64,000 nucleotides of DNA from Martinezella multihospitum (GTDB lineage Bacteria > Pseudomonadota > Alphaproteobacteria > Rhizobiales > Rhizobiaceae): positions 62,001 to 126,000 of the forward strand of contig NZ_FMAG01000013.1 of assembly GCF_900094585.1 (NCBI RefSeq), read 5' to 3'. Position numbers and translations under genes: made by a program. How positions within the stretch are numbered: position 1 is the first letter of the stretch; each line of letters opens with the position of its first letter. This document shows positions 24,371 to 32,904 of the stretch, piece by piece. Under the pieces are notes generated by a model. That model worked only from the letters and a program-made list of their open reading frames with translations, was not told the DNA's origin and searched no databases.

Positions 24371-25855
24371 ATGAGCAACATCACGGGACGGCTCGTCAAG
24401 GGAAGCATGTGGTTAAGCCTGTCTCGAACCATCGTGAACGGGCTTGCAACACTCAGTACCTTCGTATTGGCCCGTTATCTGGCGCCTGCCGACTTCGGCG
24501 TGGTTGCTCTGGGCATGACGATCCTCATGATCGTCACGACCATCACCGAACTTTCCCTTTCCGAGGCACTGATCCGTCATGCCGCACCGGATGAATCCCA
24601 TTTCAGTGCTGCCTGGACGCTGAATGCCGCACGCGGGCTGGCGATCTGCATCCTGTTTGCGATCTTTGCCTATCCGGCGGCTTCCCTGTTCAATGAGCCC
24701 AGACTGACAGGCGTCATGTTCGCTCTCGGCATCAGCATGCTGATGGGCGGGCTTACAAACCCGCGGCGCATCATGCTGCAACGCGATCTGATCTTCTGGC
24801 AGGAGTTCGTGCTCGCGGTTTCGCAGAAGTTCGCGGGCTTTGTCGCCTCGGTTGCGATCGCGATCATCTATCAAAGCTATTGGGCGCTGGTCGTGGGCAC
24901 GCTCATCAGCCAGGCGACGAATGTCATCGTCTCCTATCTCGTGCTGCCGTTCCGGCCCAGGATCACCTTCCAGCATATGCGGGAGTTCTTTTCCTTCTCC
25001 GCCTGGCTGACCGCCGGCCAGATCGTCAGCACGCTCAACTGGCGCTTCGATTACCTGCTTGTTGGCAAGATGCTTGGCGGCATCCAGCTCGGCTACTATT
25101 CGGTCGGCAGCAACCTCGCCATGATGCCGACGCGGGAGGCGACGGCGCCCCTCACCCAGACGATCTATCCGGCTTTCGCCGGCATTCATAACGACCCCGG
25201 CAGGCTTGCTGCCGCCTATCAGCGTGTGCAGGCACTGGTTGCCGCCGTCGCCCTTCCAGCCGGCATCGGCGTTGCCGTGACCGCCGATCCGTTGGTGAGG
25301 CTCGCGCTCGGCGACAAATGGGCGCCTGTCATTTTCATCATCCAGTCGCTGGCCTCCGTCTTTGCGCTGCAGACGCTCGGCTCGCTGGTGCAGCCGCTCG
25401 GCATGGCTAAAGGCGAGACGCGCGTGCTCTTCCTTCGCGACACGCAGATGTTCTGCCTGCGCGTGCCGATCATGATCGGCGGCCTGATCCTCTATGGCCT
25501 TCCCGGCGTCATTGCCGGCCGCGTGTTCACCGGCCTCTTCAGTACCGCGGTTAACATGATGCTCGTACGGCGCTTCACCGGCATCAGCGTTGCCAGGCAA
25601 TTGTCGGTGAACCTTCGCGCGCTCGCAAGCGTCGCCATCATGGCGGCAGGCGTTTCGCTCGCCTCGAGCCATCTTGCCTATACGGACGACAAGCTCGTGC
25701 TCGTGACGCACCTCGCAATCCTGATCCTGCTTGGCGGCCTGCTCTATTGCGGTTCGACGCTCCTGCTGTGGACGCTGATGAAGCGGCCGGCCGGCCCTGA
25801 AACGGAGGTACGAAACATACTCGGCAAAGTACTGCCGAGACTTCGTCCTGCCTGA
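24371..25855 (+). CDS. Polysaccharide flippase (Wzx/ExoT-like, MATE/PST superfamily)
   Basis: A 494-aa membrane protein with about 12-14 hydrophobic helices, starting with GRLVKGSMWLSLSRTIVNGLATLSTFVLAR, a motif typical of lipopolysaccharide/exopolysaccharide flippases. It moves undecaprenyl-linked oligosaccharide units across the inner membrane. ATG at 24371 is favoured over GTG at 24353. It is followed after 59 bp by a pyruvyltransferase, so the two may form a unit of an acidic exopolysaccharide pathway. No polymerase gene is in the window. Confidence 0.88.
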   Translation: MSNITGRLVKGSMWLSLSRTIVNGLATLSTFVLARYLAPADFGVVALGMTILMIVTTITELSLSEALIRHAAPDESHFSAAWTLNAARGLAICILFAIFAYPAASLFNEPRLTGVMFALGISMLMGGLTNPRRIMLQRDLIFWQEFVLAVSQKFAGFVASVAIAIIYQSYWALVVGTLISQATNVIVSYLVLPFRPRITFQHMREFFSFSAWLTAGQIVSTLNWRFDYLLVGKMLGGIQLGYYSVGSNLAMMPTREATAPLTQTIYPAFAGIHNDPGRLAAAYQRVQALVAAVALPAGIGVAVTADPLVRLALGDKWAPVIFIIQSLASVFALQTLGSLVQPLGMAKGETRVLFLRDTQMFCLRVPIMIGGLILYGLPGVIAGRVFTGLFSTAVNMMLVRRFTGISVARQLSVNLRALASVAIMAAGVSLASSHLAYTDDKLVLVTHLAILILLGGLLYCGSTLLLWTLMKRPAGPETEVRNILGKVLPRLRPA

Positions 25856-25914
25856 AAACGTGCGGCCGATGTCGGCCGGAGACTGACCTGTCATCTAAAC
25901 GGGGGAATGGGGAA

Positions 25915-26925
25915 ATGACGTTACAATCAAATCAAGTGCTGATCGCGAAACTGGACAACATGATCCACGATTGCCTGAAGGACTACATCAGCAAAGATGA
26001 GCCTCTGGCGATCCTCGATTTTCCTGACATCCGCAATTGCGGCGACTCCGCCATTTGGCTGGGCGAAATGGCCTATCTCGATCGGCGATATGGCAAGCGG
26101 CCGACCTATGTCTCGCGGATCGACGATTTCTCGCCCGAACAACTCGAGCGCACCATGCCGACCGGCCCGATTTTCATTCATGGCGGCGGCAATTTCGGCG
26201 ACATCTGGGATGCGCATCAGGATTTTCGCGAACGGGTTCTGGAGCGATTTCCCAATCGGCAGGTGATCCAGTTCCCGCAATCCATCCATTACAAGTCTCA
26301 GGCACGCATAGAGGAAAGCGCTCGCGTCATCGGACGCCACAAGAACTTCGTATTGCTTGTGCGCGACGAAGAATCGAAGGAGTTTGCCCTGAAGCACTTC
26401 GACTGCGAAGTGCGCCTTTGCCCGGACATGGCCTTCAGCATCGGAACGATCCAGCCGGATGAACCGGAATTTGACGTCCTCGCCATGTTGAGATCGGATC
26501 TCGAAAAGGTCGGAGACGCCAACCTTTCGGCATATCCCGATATTCCGAAGGAGGATTGGACGACCGAATCCGCCAAGCGTGTACGCATCTCCAAGGCGTT
26601 TGGCGCGGCAACGGCTTTGCTCGCCCTCAAACCTGCAGAGATACGGCTGCGCAAGCTCGACGCGGCGGCGCACAACCGACTGCGGCGCGGCATCCGCCAG
26701 ATCTCCCGCGGCCGCGCGATCGTCACAGACCGGCTGCATGTCCACATCTGCTCGATCCTGCTTGGACGGCCGCATGCAGTGCTTGATAATAGCTACGGCA
26801 AGATACGTCGGTTCATGGCGGCATTTTCCGGTGGTACCGATCTCGCCTACCGCGCCACCTCGCTCGAAGACGGTATCGCCTGGGCGCGCAATCAGGCCAC
26901 GCAACCATTGGCACCCGCCGCCTGA
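25915..26925 (+). CDS. Polysaccharide pyruvyltransferase (ExoV-like)
   Basis: A 336-aa enzyme of the polysaccharide pyruvyltransferase family. Motifs are RNCGDSAIWLGE at about 41-52, FIHGGGNFGDIWD at 86-98, and VTDRLHVHI near residue 270. It adds a pyruvate ketal to sugar residues of an exopolysaccharide, like ExoV in succinoglycan synthesis. GGGGAA precedes the ATG. Its pairing with the flippase suggests a short exopolysaccharide or LPS modification module. Confidence 0.88.
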   Translation: MTLQSNQVLIAKLDNMIHDCLKDYISKDEPLAILDFPDIRNCGDSAIWLGEMAYLDRRYGKRPTYVSRIDDFSPEQLERTMPTGPIFIHGGGNFGDIWDAHQDFRERVLERFPNRQVIQFPQSIHYKSQARIEESARVIGRHKNFVLLVRDEESKEFALKHFDCEVRLCPDMAFSIGTIQPDEPEFDVLAMLRSDLEKVGDANLSAYPDIPKEDWTTESAKRVRISKAFGAATALLALKPAEIRLRKLDAAAHNRLRRGIRQISRGRAIVTDRLHVHICSILLGRPHAVLDNSYGKIRRFMAAFSGGTDLAYRATSLEDGIAWARNQATQPLAPAA

Positions 26926-27048
26926 CGGGCTGTGTCACGTTATTTGACGGAAGCTCTCGGGCGGGAAGGCATGCTGGCGTTGGCAATGCCGCTCGAGGCG
27001 CCAGGCAATTCGCCTGCCGCGTGTTTCCCTCGACAGAATTCCAAAATA

Positions 27049-27083
27049 ATCAGGCGAAGACACGCTGAGTGCCTTCGCCTGAT
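27049..27083. terminator. Bidirectional terminator, 11-bp stem
   Basis: Perfect stem ATCAGGCGAAG/CTTCGCCTGAT with an inner CAC/GTG pairing. It lies between the rightward pyruvyltransferase and the leftward eryI, which converge. The lack of a T-run leaves a Rho-independent role unproven. Confidence 0.6.
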
Positions 27084-27141
27084 GTTGGACTCGATCTAGC
27101 CTAGAAGGCAACCATCCGAGCAGCGCACGGGAAGCCGCCCC

Positions 27142-27159
27142 CGCTTTCTTCAGAAAGCG
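27142..27159 (-). terminator. Hairpin after eryI
   Basis: A 7-bp stem CGCTTTC/GAAAGCG with a TTCA loop, starting 4 bases after the eryI stop codon on its downstream side. It probably stabilises or ends the eryR-eryH-eryI transcript. Confidence 0.55.
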
Positions 27160-27162
27160 CTC

Positions 27163-27618
27163 TCAGCGAGCGTTGTACTTGGCATCGACCTCGTTCATGG
27201 CCTTGACGTTGCCGGCCGAGCGGCCGTTCTCGTCGAAGGTCTGTGCCAGGAAGGCGTCCGCAATCGCCTTGGCAAGCTCGGTGCCGATGACGCGGGCGCC
27301 CATGGTGATGATCTGGGCGTTGTTCGAAAGCGCCGCGCGCTCTGCCGAATAGGTGTCATGGGTGAGTGCCGCACGGATGCCCGGCACCTTGTTGGCCGAG
27401 ATGCAGACGCCGATGCCGGTGCCGCAGACGAGGATCGCCTTGTCATAGGTGCCGTCAATCACACCGGAAGCAACACGGTCGGCGAGATTGGCATAAAACG
27501 CATCGGGGCCTTCATCAGTGCGCGACACTTCGCTCACCTCGAAACGGTCTTTCAGATGATCAGCAAGAACCTTGGCGAGGCCCTCGCCGGCGCTGTCTCC
27601 AGCAATAGCAAGCTTCAT
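27163..27618 (-). CDS. eryI: D-erythrose-4-phosphate isomerase (RpiB family)
   Basis: A 151-aa RpiB-type isomerase. The motif CGTGIGVCISANKVPGIRAAL holds the catalytic Cys and the anion-hole segment, and HDTYSA follows. In Brucella the homologue EryI converts D-erythrulose-4-phosphate to D-erythrose-4-phosphate, the final step of erythritol breakdown. The ATG follows GAGGAG with 11 bases between it and the eryH stop. As the last gene of eryR-eryH-eryI, next to eryABCD, this assignment is strong by context; ordinary ribose-5-phosphate isomerase B is the alternative. Confidence 0.9.
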   Translation of the reverse strand: MKLAIAGDSAGEGLAKVLADHLKDRFEVSEVSRTDEGPDAFYANLADRVASGVIDGTYDKAILVCGTGIGVCISANKVPGIRAALTHDTYSAERAALSNNAQIITMGARVIGTELAKAIADAFLAQTFDENGRSAGNVKAMNEVDAKYNAR

Positions 27619-27628
27619 TGTATGCTCC

Positions 27629-28399
27629 TCAGAGTTTGGCGGCGCACTTGGCGAGAATGTCGAGATAGCCTTCGACGTTCCAGGCCGAGCGGCCAATGAA
27701 AAGCCCGTCTACGTTCGGGCAGGATATGAGTTCTTCACAGTTTTGCGGATTGACCGATCCGCCGTAGAGGCATGGAATTTTACGGCCGAGCGCCTTTTGG
27801 GCGACCGCAATGATCTCGGCCTGGCGCGCATCGGCATAGGAAGGCTCGGCGGGGATCCCCTTTTCGCCGATCGCCCAGACCGGCTCATAGGCGAGCAGGA
27901 TTTCAGCCTGTTTCTGCGCATCGGAAAGCTTGGAGAGGGCACCGACGACCTGCTCGCTCAGGATCTCCGTTGCACGACCGCTTTCGCGATCTTCCAGCGT
28001 CTCGCCAATGCAGATGAGCGGGATCAGCCCGTGGCGGACTGCCGCCTCGGTCTTCAATCCGACGGTCTCGTTGGTCTCGCCGAAATGCTCGCGACGCTCG
28101 GAGTGGCCGAGTTCGACGATGTCGAGATTGCAATCCTTCAGCATCAGCGGGGAGATTTCCCCCGTCCAGGCACCCTGGTCGGCCCAATGCATGTTCTGGG
28201 CGCCAACCTTGACGGAGCTTCCCGACAGGATCGACTTGACCTCGCGCACGGCCGTGAACGGCGGAATGATGAAACGCTGAATACGGTCATCGCGCAGGGT
28301 ATCGGCAGCACGCAGGGCTTCGGCGAAAGCGCGCGCCTCCGCCAGCGTCTTGTTCATCTTCCAGCTCGTGCCGATCCAATAGCGAGGCTTCTCTGTCAT
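27629..28399 (-). CDS. eryH: D-3-tetrulose-4-phosphate isomerase (TpiA homologue)
   Basis: A 256-aa triose-phosphate-isomerase homologue with the family residues Asn/Lys in GTSWKMNK, His in VELGHSERR and Glu in LAYEPVWAIG. In Brucella this homologue (TpiA2, EryH) turns D-3-tetrulose-4-phosphate into D-erythrulose-4-phosphate. Its ATG overlaps the stop of the upstream regulator (ATGA), so the two are coupled. It is clearly not the sole housekeeping TPI given its place in the ery locus. Confidence 0.9.
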   Translation of the reverse strand: MTEKPRYWIGTSWKMNKTLAEARAFAEALRAADTLRDDRIQRFIIPPFTAVREVKSILSGSSVKVGAQNMHWADQGAWTGEISPLMLKDCNLDIVELGHSERREHFGETNETVGLKTEAAVRHGLIPLICIGETLEDRESGRATEILSEQVVGALSKLSDAQKQAEILLAYEPVWAIGEKGIPAEPSYADARQAEIIAVAQKALGRKIPCLYGGSVNPQNCEELISCPNVDGLFIGRSAWNVEGYLDILAKCAAKL

Positions 28400-29172
28400 G
28401 TCATATCCTGGTTCGAGGCGATGGTAAGGACGATGCCGTCGCGGCGAAATTGCTCGACAATGGCGGCATCGGGCGCGTGATCGGTAATCACGGCATCGAA
28501 ATCGGTGAGATCGGCCATCACATGCAGGGCCGTATGCCCGATGCGCTGATGGCTGACGAGCAGGCAGCTCCTGGTCGCCGACGCAATCATCGCCCGCTTC
28601 GTGCGCACGACGTTATCGTCCATATGATAGGCGAGCCTGCCGGAAACGGCCGGCGTCGACAGGAAGGCGATATCGGCCCGCAGCCGTGACAGTGCTTCCT
28701 CAGTGACGACACCGAGAAAGGCATTGAACTTTGCGGAATAGACGCCACCGAGCGCGATCAGCGTGATGCCGCTTTCGTTCTTCATCCGGTCGATGATCGC
28801 GGCGTTATTGGTGATCAGCGTCAGCGGCCGCTTCTGCAAGAGCATTTCGCCCAGAACAGCCGCCATCGACCCGTCATTGATCATGACGGTCATGCCGGGC
28901 TCGACCAGATCGAGCGCTGAGCGCGCCATGGCGAGCTTTTCGTCATGGCCCTGGCGCTCGCGGAAACGGAAATCGCTTTCGAACTGGGTGCCGGCATCGA
29001 TGGTCGCGCCACCGCGAACCTTGCGCAGCACGCCCGCTTGTTCGAGATCGTCGAGATCGCGGTGGATCGTCATCCTGGACACGACGAACCGATCCGCCAG
29101 ATCATCGAGATCGACGGTCTTATGCTCGACGAGCAGATTGATGATCGACTGCTGGCGCTCTTCCCGTTTCAC
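28396..29172 (-). CDS. eryR: DeoR-family regulator of the ery locus
   Basis: A 258-aa DeoR/GlpR-type repressor. The HTH is LDDLADRFVVSRMTIHRDLDDLEQAGVLRKVRGGA (about 22-56), followed by a sugar-phosphate-binding domain (MINDGSMAAVLGEML, LITNNAAI). It starts at GTG with GGAG 6 bases before. It heads the eryR-eryH-eryI operon. The effector is presumably a tetrulose phosphate. An AT-rich palindrome and an AAAATCTCACA motif lie just upstream. Confidence 0.88.
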   Translation of the reverse strand: MKREERQQSIINLLVEHKTVDLDDLADRFVVSRMTIHRDLDDLEQAGVLRKVRGGATIDAGTQFESDFRFRERQGHDEKLAMARSALDLVEPGMTVMINDGSMAAVLGEMLLQKRPLTLITNNAAIIDRMKNESGITLIALGGVYSAKFNAFLGVVTEEALSRLRADIAFLSTPAVSGRLAYHMDDNVVRTKRAMIASATRSCLLVSHQRIGHTALHVMADLTDFDAVITDHAPDAAIVEQFRRDGIVLTIASNQDMT

Positions 29173-29222
29173 CTTGCACTCCGGCCAGTGGCCCGAAATG
29201 GAACTGGGAGAAACATAACACT

Positions 29223-29252
29223 AAAATCTCACAATTCAACATTTAAATTGTT
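29223..29252. promoter_or_regulatory. Operator candidates upstream of eryR: AAAATCTCACA and an AACATTTAAATTGTT palindrome
   Basis: AAAATCTCACA at 29223-29233 recurs, inverted, at 45335-45345 upstream of the aldolase. The 15-bp AACATTTAAATTGTT (29238-29252) is an almost perfect palindrome, with one mismatched pair. CATAACACTA at 29214-29223 also recurs at 45302-45311. These look like binding sites of an ery-locus regulator; which one is not known. Confidence 0.5.
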
Positions 29253-29292
29253 ACATTGAGACAAGCTCGTGTTTCTGCGGACAACAACACAC

Positions 29293-30231
29293 TTAACCCT
29301 GCAGCAGTGCCCGCGCTGTTTTCTCGTCCGTGATCAGACCATAGAGACAGCGGCTCTTGAGGACCGCGCGGATGGCCTCGACCTTCGGCAATCCGCCTGA
29401 CAATGCCACCAGCCGCTCGCCCTTGGTGCGCGGCAAGGAGGCAGATAATGTGCGAGAGGTCAGCGTGGTCTCAAGGATATTGCCGTCGGCATCGAAAAAA
29501 TGGCCGAGAATTTCACCGACGCCACCGGCCGCGGTGATCTCCTTGATCTCCTTCGGCTCGACCATCCCCGACAGGACGAGCTGTGCGTCGGTATCGACCG
29601 TGCCGAGACCGACCAGCTTGAGATCGGCGCCATTTGCAAGATCGAAGACTTCCTTCACGCCACGCTGGGCAAGCAGGACATCGCGGTCTTCGCGCGTATT
29701 GGCGAAGAACGGTACCGGCATCACATGCGATTGCATGCCGGTCTTTTCAGCAATGCGATGCATGACGTCATAGGGGTTGGCCGCATAGTTTCTGGTAAGC
29801 CCGCCGAGCAGCGAGACGAAACGCAAATCCTTGGCGCTGACGCGCGCCATATGATGCACCGCAGACGATAGCGTTCGCCCGTGGCCGAGGCCGATCACCT
29901 TGTTGTTGCCGCCCTCGATCTCACGCCGCAGGAAGCCGGCGCCCGCCTGCCCGAGTGCGCGAAACTCGAAGCCTTCCTCGCCGAGATCGGGCGCGACCTC
30001 GCAATATTGCAGGCCGAAGCGCGCCGAAAGCTGCGTCTCGAGCTCGACGCATTCGACGATATCACCATCGATCGTCACCTTGACGACGCCTTCGGCGACG
30101 GCGCGCGCGATCAGACGATGTGCCTTTACCGAGGGAACGCCGAGGCGCTTTGCCACTTCGGACTGCGTCAGTCCGCCGGCATAATGCAACCAAGCCGCCC
30201 GCACGGCGAGCGAAGCATCCGCATCCGTCAT
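29293..30231 (-). CDS. eryD: Erythritol operon regulator, SorC/DeoR-type
   Basis: A 312-aa SorC-family regulator. The N-terminal HTH is GLTQSEVAKRLGVPSVKAHRLIARAV; the C-terminal sugar-binding domain has GLGHGRTLSSAVHHM and ALSGGLPKVEAIRAVL. In Brucella and rhizobia EryD represses eryABCD and is relieved by erythritol. AAGGA lies 7 bases before the ATG. It is the fourth gene of the leftward eryA-B-C-D set and is 127 bp after eryC. Confidence 0.92.
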   Translation of the reverse strand: MTDADASLAVRAAWLHYAGGLTQSEVAKRLGVPSVKAHRLIARAVAEGVVKVTIDGDIVECVELETQLSARFGLQYCEVAPDLGEEGFEFRALGQAGAGFLRREIEGGNNKVIGLGHGRTLSSAVHHMARVSAKDLRFVSLLGGLTRNYAANPYDVMHRIAEKTGMQSHVMPVPFFANTREDRDVLLAQRGVKEVFDLANGADLKLVGLGTVDTDAQLVLSGMVEPKEIKEITAAGGVGEILGHFFDADGNILETTLTSRTLSASLPRTKGERLVALSGGLPKVEAIRAVLKSRCLYGLITDEKTARALLQG

Positions 30232-30358
30232 CGACCATTCCTTTTCATTTCGCTACGCATAGTTCCTCGCCTGTTCTCTCCGGCCACAGTGTTCCGACCC
30301 GGCTACATCCTCGAAAGGATTTGGTGCCTGATGAATCGGGACTCGGCCGCTCCACCGG

Positions 30359-31291
30359 CTAGATATGCAAGTCACCAGCGCCCGTGTCGATATGAGGCGC
30401 CCAGAAGGCGACACTTTCGGCAATCTGCGCGATGACCTGACGATCGTTGGGCTCGCGCTCCTTGAACGACAGTTCCAGGCAGATTTCATTGTCCTTGGCA
30501 CCACCCTCGGCAAAAGCCTTGAGCAAAGGTTCGGGCTGGATGCGGCCCTTGGCATTGAACTCTGCCGTGAAGGGACGGTGTCCCCCCTTATCCATCAGGC
30601 TCTGCTTGATGTGAATGATCGGAGACACCTTCGGGACGGCACGCGCCCAGGCATAGGGATCATAATCATCGGCATTGGATGAGGTGACATCGCCATGATC
30701 GATATCGGCCATCATCCACATGGGGATCGCGAACGGCGCCTTCGTCAATCTGTTCTGCAGGGAAAGGCAGGCCTCGATCGTCTCGCCGAATTCGCGGCCG
30801 ATGCTCATCGGCTCCCAGAACAGATAGGCAAGACCGGCAGCGCGGGCATGCTCGGCCACCTCGCCCCAGCAATCGATGGCGATCTGGATCAACTCCTCGC
30901 GCCGGGCCGGATCGTCATAATCCCTATAGGTGAAGATCGCGAACTGCGTGCCGACGGAATGACCGCCGAGATCGGCGGTGATATCGGCAAAGGTCTTGAA
31001 CCAGTCGACATAGTAGCGGCGGACATCCTTGTCCGGATGGCCGAAATGGTTGAGGCGGCCGTAGGGACCAGTCATGCCGGAGGTCACGCGGACGCCGGTG
31101 CGTTTCAGGGCTGCCTGCATGTCGCGCGTCAGGCGGCGAATGACCGGTGCCTGCCAGCTCGGATTGATGAATTCGTGCGTCAACTGCAGATCGCGGATGC
31201 GCAGGTCACGTGCGACCGTTTCGATCAGGTCGGCCGGCTCGGCAAAGCGATTGACAAGCGGGTTGGTGTTGAGTGAAAGCGTCAGGGGCAT
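30359..31291 (-). CDS. eryC: Tetrulose-4-phosphate racemase (xylose-isomerase-like TIM barrel)
   Basis: A 310-aa protein of the AP-endonuclease/xylose isomerase superfamily. Metal-binding residues appear in LFWEPMSIGREFGE, ADIDHGDV and ICLELSFKERE. Earlier work named EryC a dehydrogenase, but biochemical study in Brucella showed it is a racemase turning L-3-tetrulose-4-phosphate into the D form. The ATG follows GGGAGA with 8 bases of spacing. It is 28 bp after eryB. Confidence 0.92.
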   Translation of the reverse strand: MPLTLSLNTNPLVNRFAEPADLIETVARDLRIRDLQLTHEFINPSWQAPVIRRLTRDMQAALKRTGVRVTSGMTGPYGRLNHFGHPDKDVRRYYVDWFKTFADITADLGGHSVGTQFAIFTYRDYDDPARREELIQIAIDCWGEVAEHARAAGLAYLFWEPMSIGREFGETIEACLSLQNRLTKAPFAIPMWMMADIDHGDVTSSNADDYDPYAWARAVPKVSPIIHIKQSLMDKGGHRPFTAEFNAKGRIQPEPLLKAFAEGGAKDNEICLELSFKEREPNDRQVIAQIAESVAFWAPHIDTGAGDLHI

Positions 31292-31319
31292 TTCAGGTCT
31301 CCCGGCAAGGTCTGTTGGT

Positions 31320-32831
31320 TCAGGCGGCAAGCGCCAGCTCGGCTTCGAACCAGGCCGTGAAATCCGCCTTCTCTTCAGCCGTCATGCGCAGACCCTCCTT
31401 GGTTCGGCGCATCAGCACGTCTTCGGCCGCCTGCGCCCATTCGGAAGCCACGAGATAGCGGACTTCGGCCTCGTAGAGATTGCCGCCGAAATGGCGGCCG
31501 AGTTCGGCCAGCGAAGCCGCATTGCCGACGATCTGCCTGGTGCGGGCGCCGTAGAGATGGCCGTAGTGATTGACGAGCGCCCGCGGCATCCAGGGATAGG
31601 CGGCGCGCAGCGTATCGGAAAAGGCAACATAATCGGCATTCGGGATCTCACCGCCCGGCAGAACGGCACCCCGCGTCCAGTCGCCGCCCATCTTCGGGAA
31701 GAACTTGGCAAGCCGTTGCATGGCATGCTCCGAAAGCTTGCGAAAGGTGGTGATCTTGCCACCGAAGACGCTCAGGAGCGGCGCACCGCCGGTCTCTTCG
31801 AGATCGAAGACATAGTCGCGCGTGACGGCCGAGGGATTGCCCTTGCCGTCGTCGAACAGCGGCCGGACGCCGGAGAAGCTCTCGAGCACGTCGGACCGGC
31901 GCAGCTTCTCCTTGAAGTAACGGTTTACGGCCGTGATCAGGTAATCGATTTCCTTCTCATCGACCTTCACCTCTTCCGGCTTGCCTTCATAGGGAATGTC
32001 GGTCGTGCCGATCAGTGCCTTATCGCCTTCATAGGGGTTGATGAAGATCACGCGCTTGTCGTGGTTCTGGACGAGATAGGCCTGCTGACCGGCCCAGAAT
32101 TTCGGAACGATGATATGACTGCCCTTGACGAGCCGGACGCTGCGCTGACTGTTCGAGCCGACAACACGGCCGATAATGTCGTTGACCCAGGGTCCGGCGG
32201 CATTCACCAGCACGCGGGCGCGGACGGTCCGCACATCACCGGAACGCTCGTTGCGCATCTGAACGACCCAGCTCCCCTGATCGCGGCGCGCGCTGACGCA
32301 GGCCGTGCGCGTCAGGATCTGCGCGCCCTTGGCGGAAGCGTCGAGAACGTTGAGAACGACGAGCCGGGCATCATCAACCCAACAGTCGGAATATTCGAAG
32401 CCCTTCGCATATTGGTCGAGGATCGGCGCCCCTTCCGGATCGCGATGGAGATCGAGCGAGCGCGTGCCCGGCAGCTTCTTGCGGCCACCGAGATGATCAT
32501 AGAGGAACAGGCCGAGGCGAACGAGCCAGGCCGGACGATCCGTCGGGCTGTGCGGCAGCACGAAGCGCATCGGCCAGATGATATGGCTCGCCGAGTTCAG
32601 CAGCACCTCGCGTTCGATCAGCGCTTCGCGCACCAGACGGAATTCGTAATATTCAAGATAGCGCAGGCCGCCATGCACGAGCTTGCCGGAGCGCGAAGAG
32701 GTTCCCTCTGCCAGATCGCCCTTCTCGCACATGACAACCGAAAGGCCACGCCCAGCCGCATCGCGAGCGATACCGGCACCATTGATGCCTCCGCCGATCA
32801 CGAAAAGATCAAAGATTTCCGGTTCCGTCAT
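31320..32831 (-). CDS. eryB: Erythritol-4-phosphate dehydrogenase (FAD, GlpD family)
   Basis: A 503-aa FAD-dependent dehydrogenase of the glycerol-3-phosphate dehydrogenase family. The N-terminal FAD loop VIGGGINGAGIARDAAGRG is at residues 11-29, with SSRSGKLVHGGLRYLE after it. In ery pathways it oxidises L-erythritol-4-phosphate to L-3-tetrulose-4-phosphate and passes electrons to the quinone pool. It is membrane-associated in the family. A 73-bp gap separates it from eryA; the gap carries a CTATAACATCATC element. Confidence 0.92.
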   Translation of the reverse strand: MTEPEIFDLFVIGGGINGAGIARDAAGRGLSVVMCEKGDLAEGTSSRSGKLVHGGLRYLEYYEFRLVREALIEREVLLNSASHIIWPMRFVLPHSPTDRPAWLVRLGLFLYDHLGGRKKLPGTRSLDLHRDPEGAPILDQYAKGFEYSDCWVDDARLVVLNVLDASAKGAQILTRTACVSARRDQGSWVVQMRNERSGDVRTVRARVLVNAAGPWVNDIIGRVVGSNSQRSVRLVKGSHIIVPKFWAGQQAYLVQNHDKRVIFINPYEGDKALIGTTDIPYEGKPEEVKVDEKEIDYLITAVNRYFKEKLRRSDVLESFSGVRPLFDDGKGNPSAVTRDYVFDLEETGGAPLLSVFGGKITTFRKLSEHAMQRLAKFFPKMGGDWTRGAVLPGGEIPNADYVAFSDTLRAAYPWMPRALVNHYGHLYGARTRQIVGNAASLAELGRHFGGNLYEAEVRYLVASEWAQAAEDVLMRRTKEGLRMTAEEKADFTAWFEAELALAA

Positions 32832-32904
32832 GTCATGCTCCTAGGGATGCCTATAACATCATCAATTCAAATTTCCGCAGCGGCGCTCGCCGGCTCCGTA
32901 TCGG

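Noticed and set aside
24413..25894. Long (493-codon) minus-strand open frame opposite the flippase
   Set aside because: Shadow frame of a GC-rich gene: its His/Asp/Glu/Arg-rich composition is the usual antisense artefact.
27572..28480. 302-codon plus-strand frame opposite eryH/eryI
   Set aside because: Shadow of the two supported isomerase genes.
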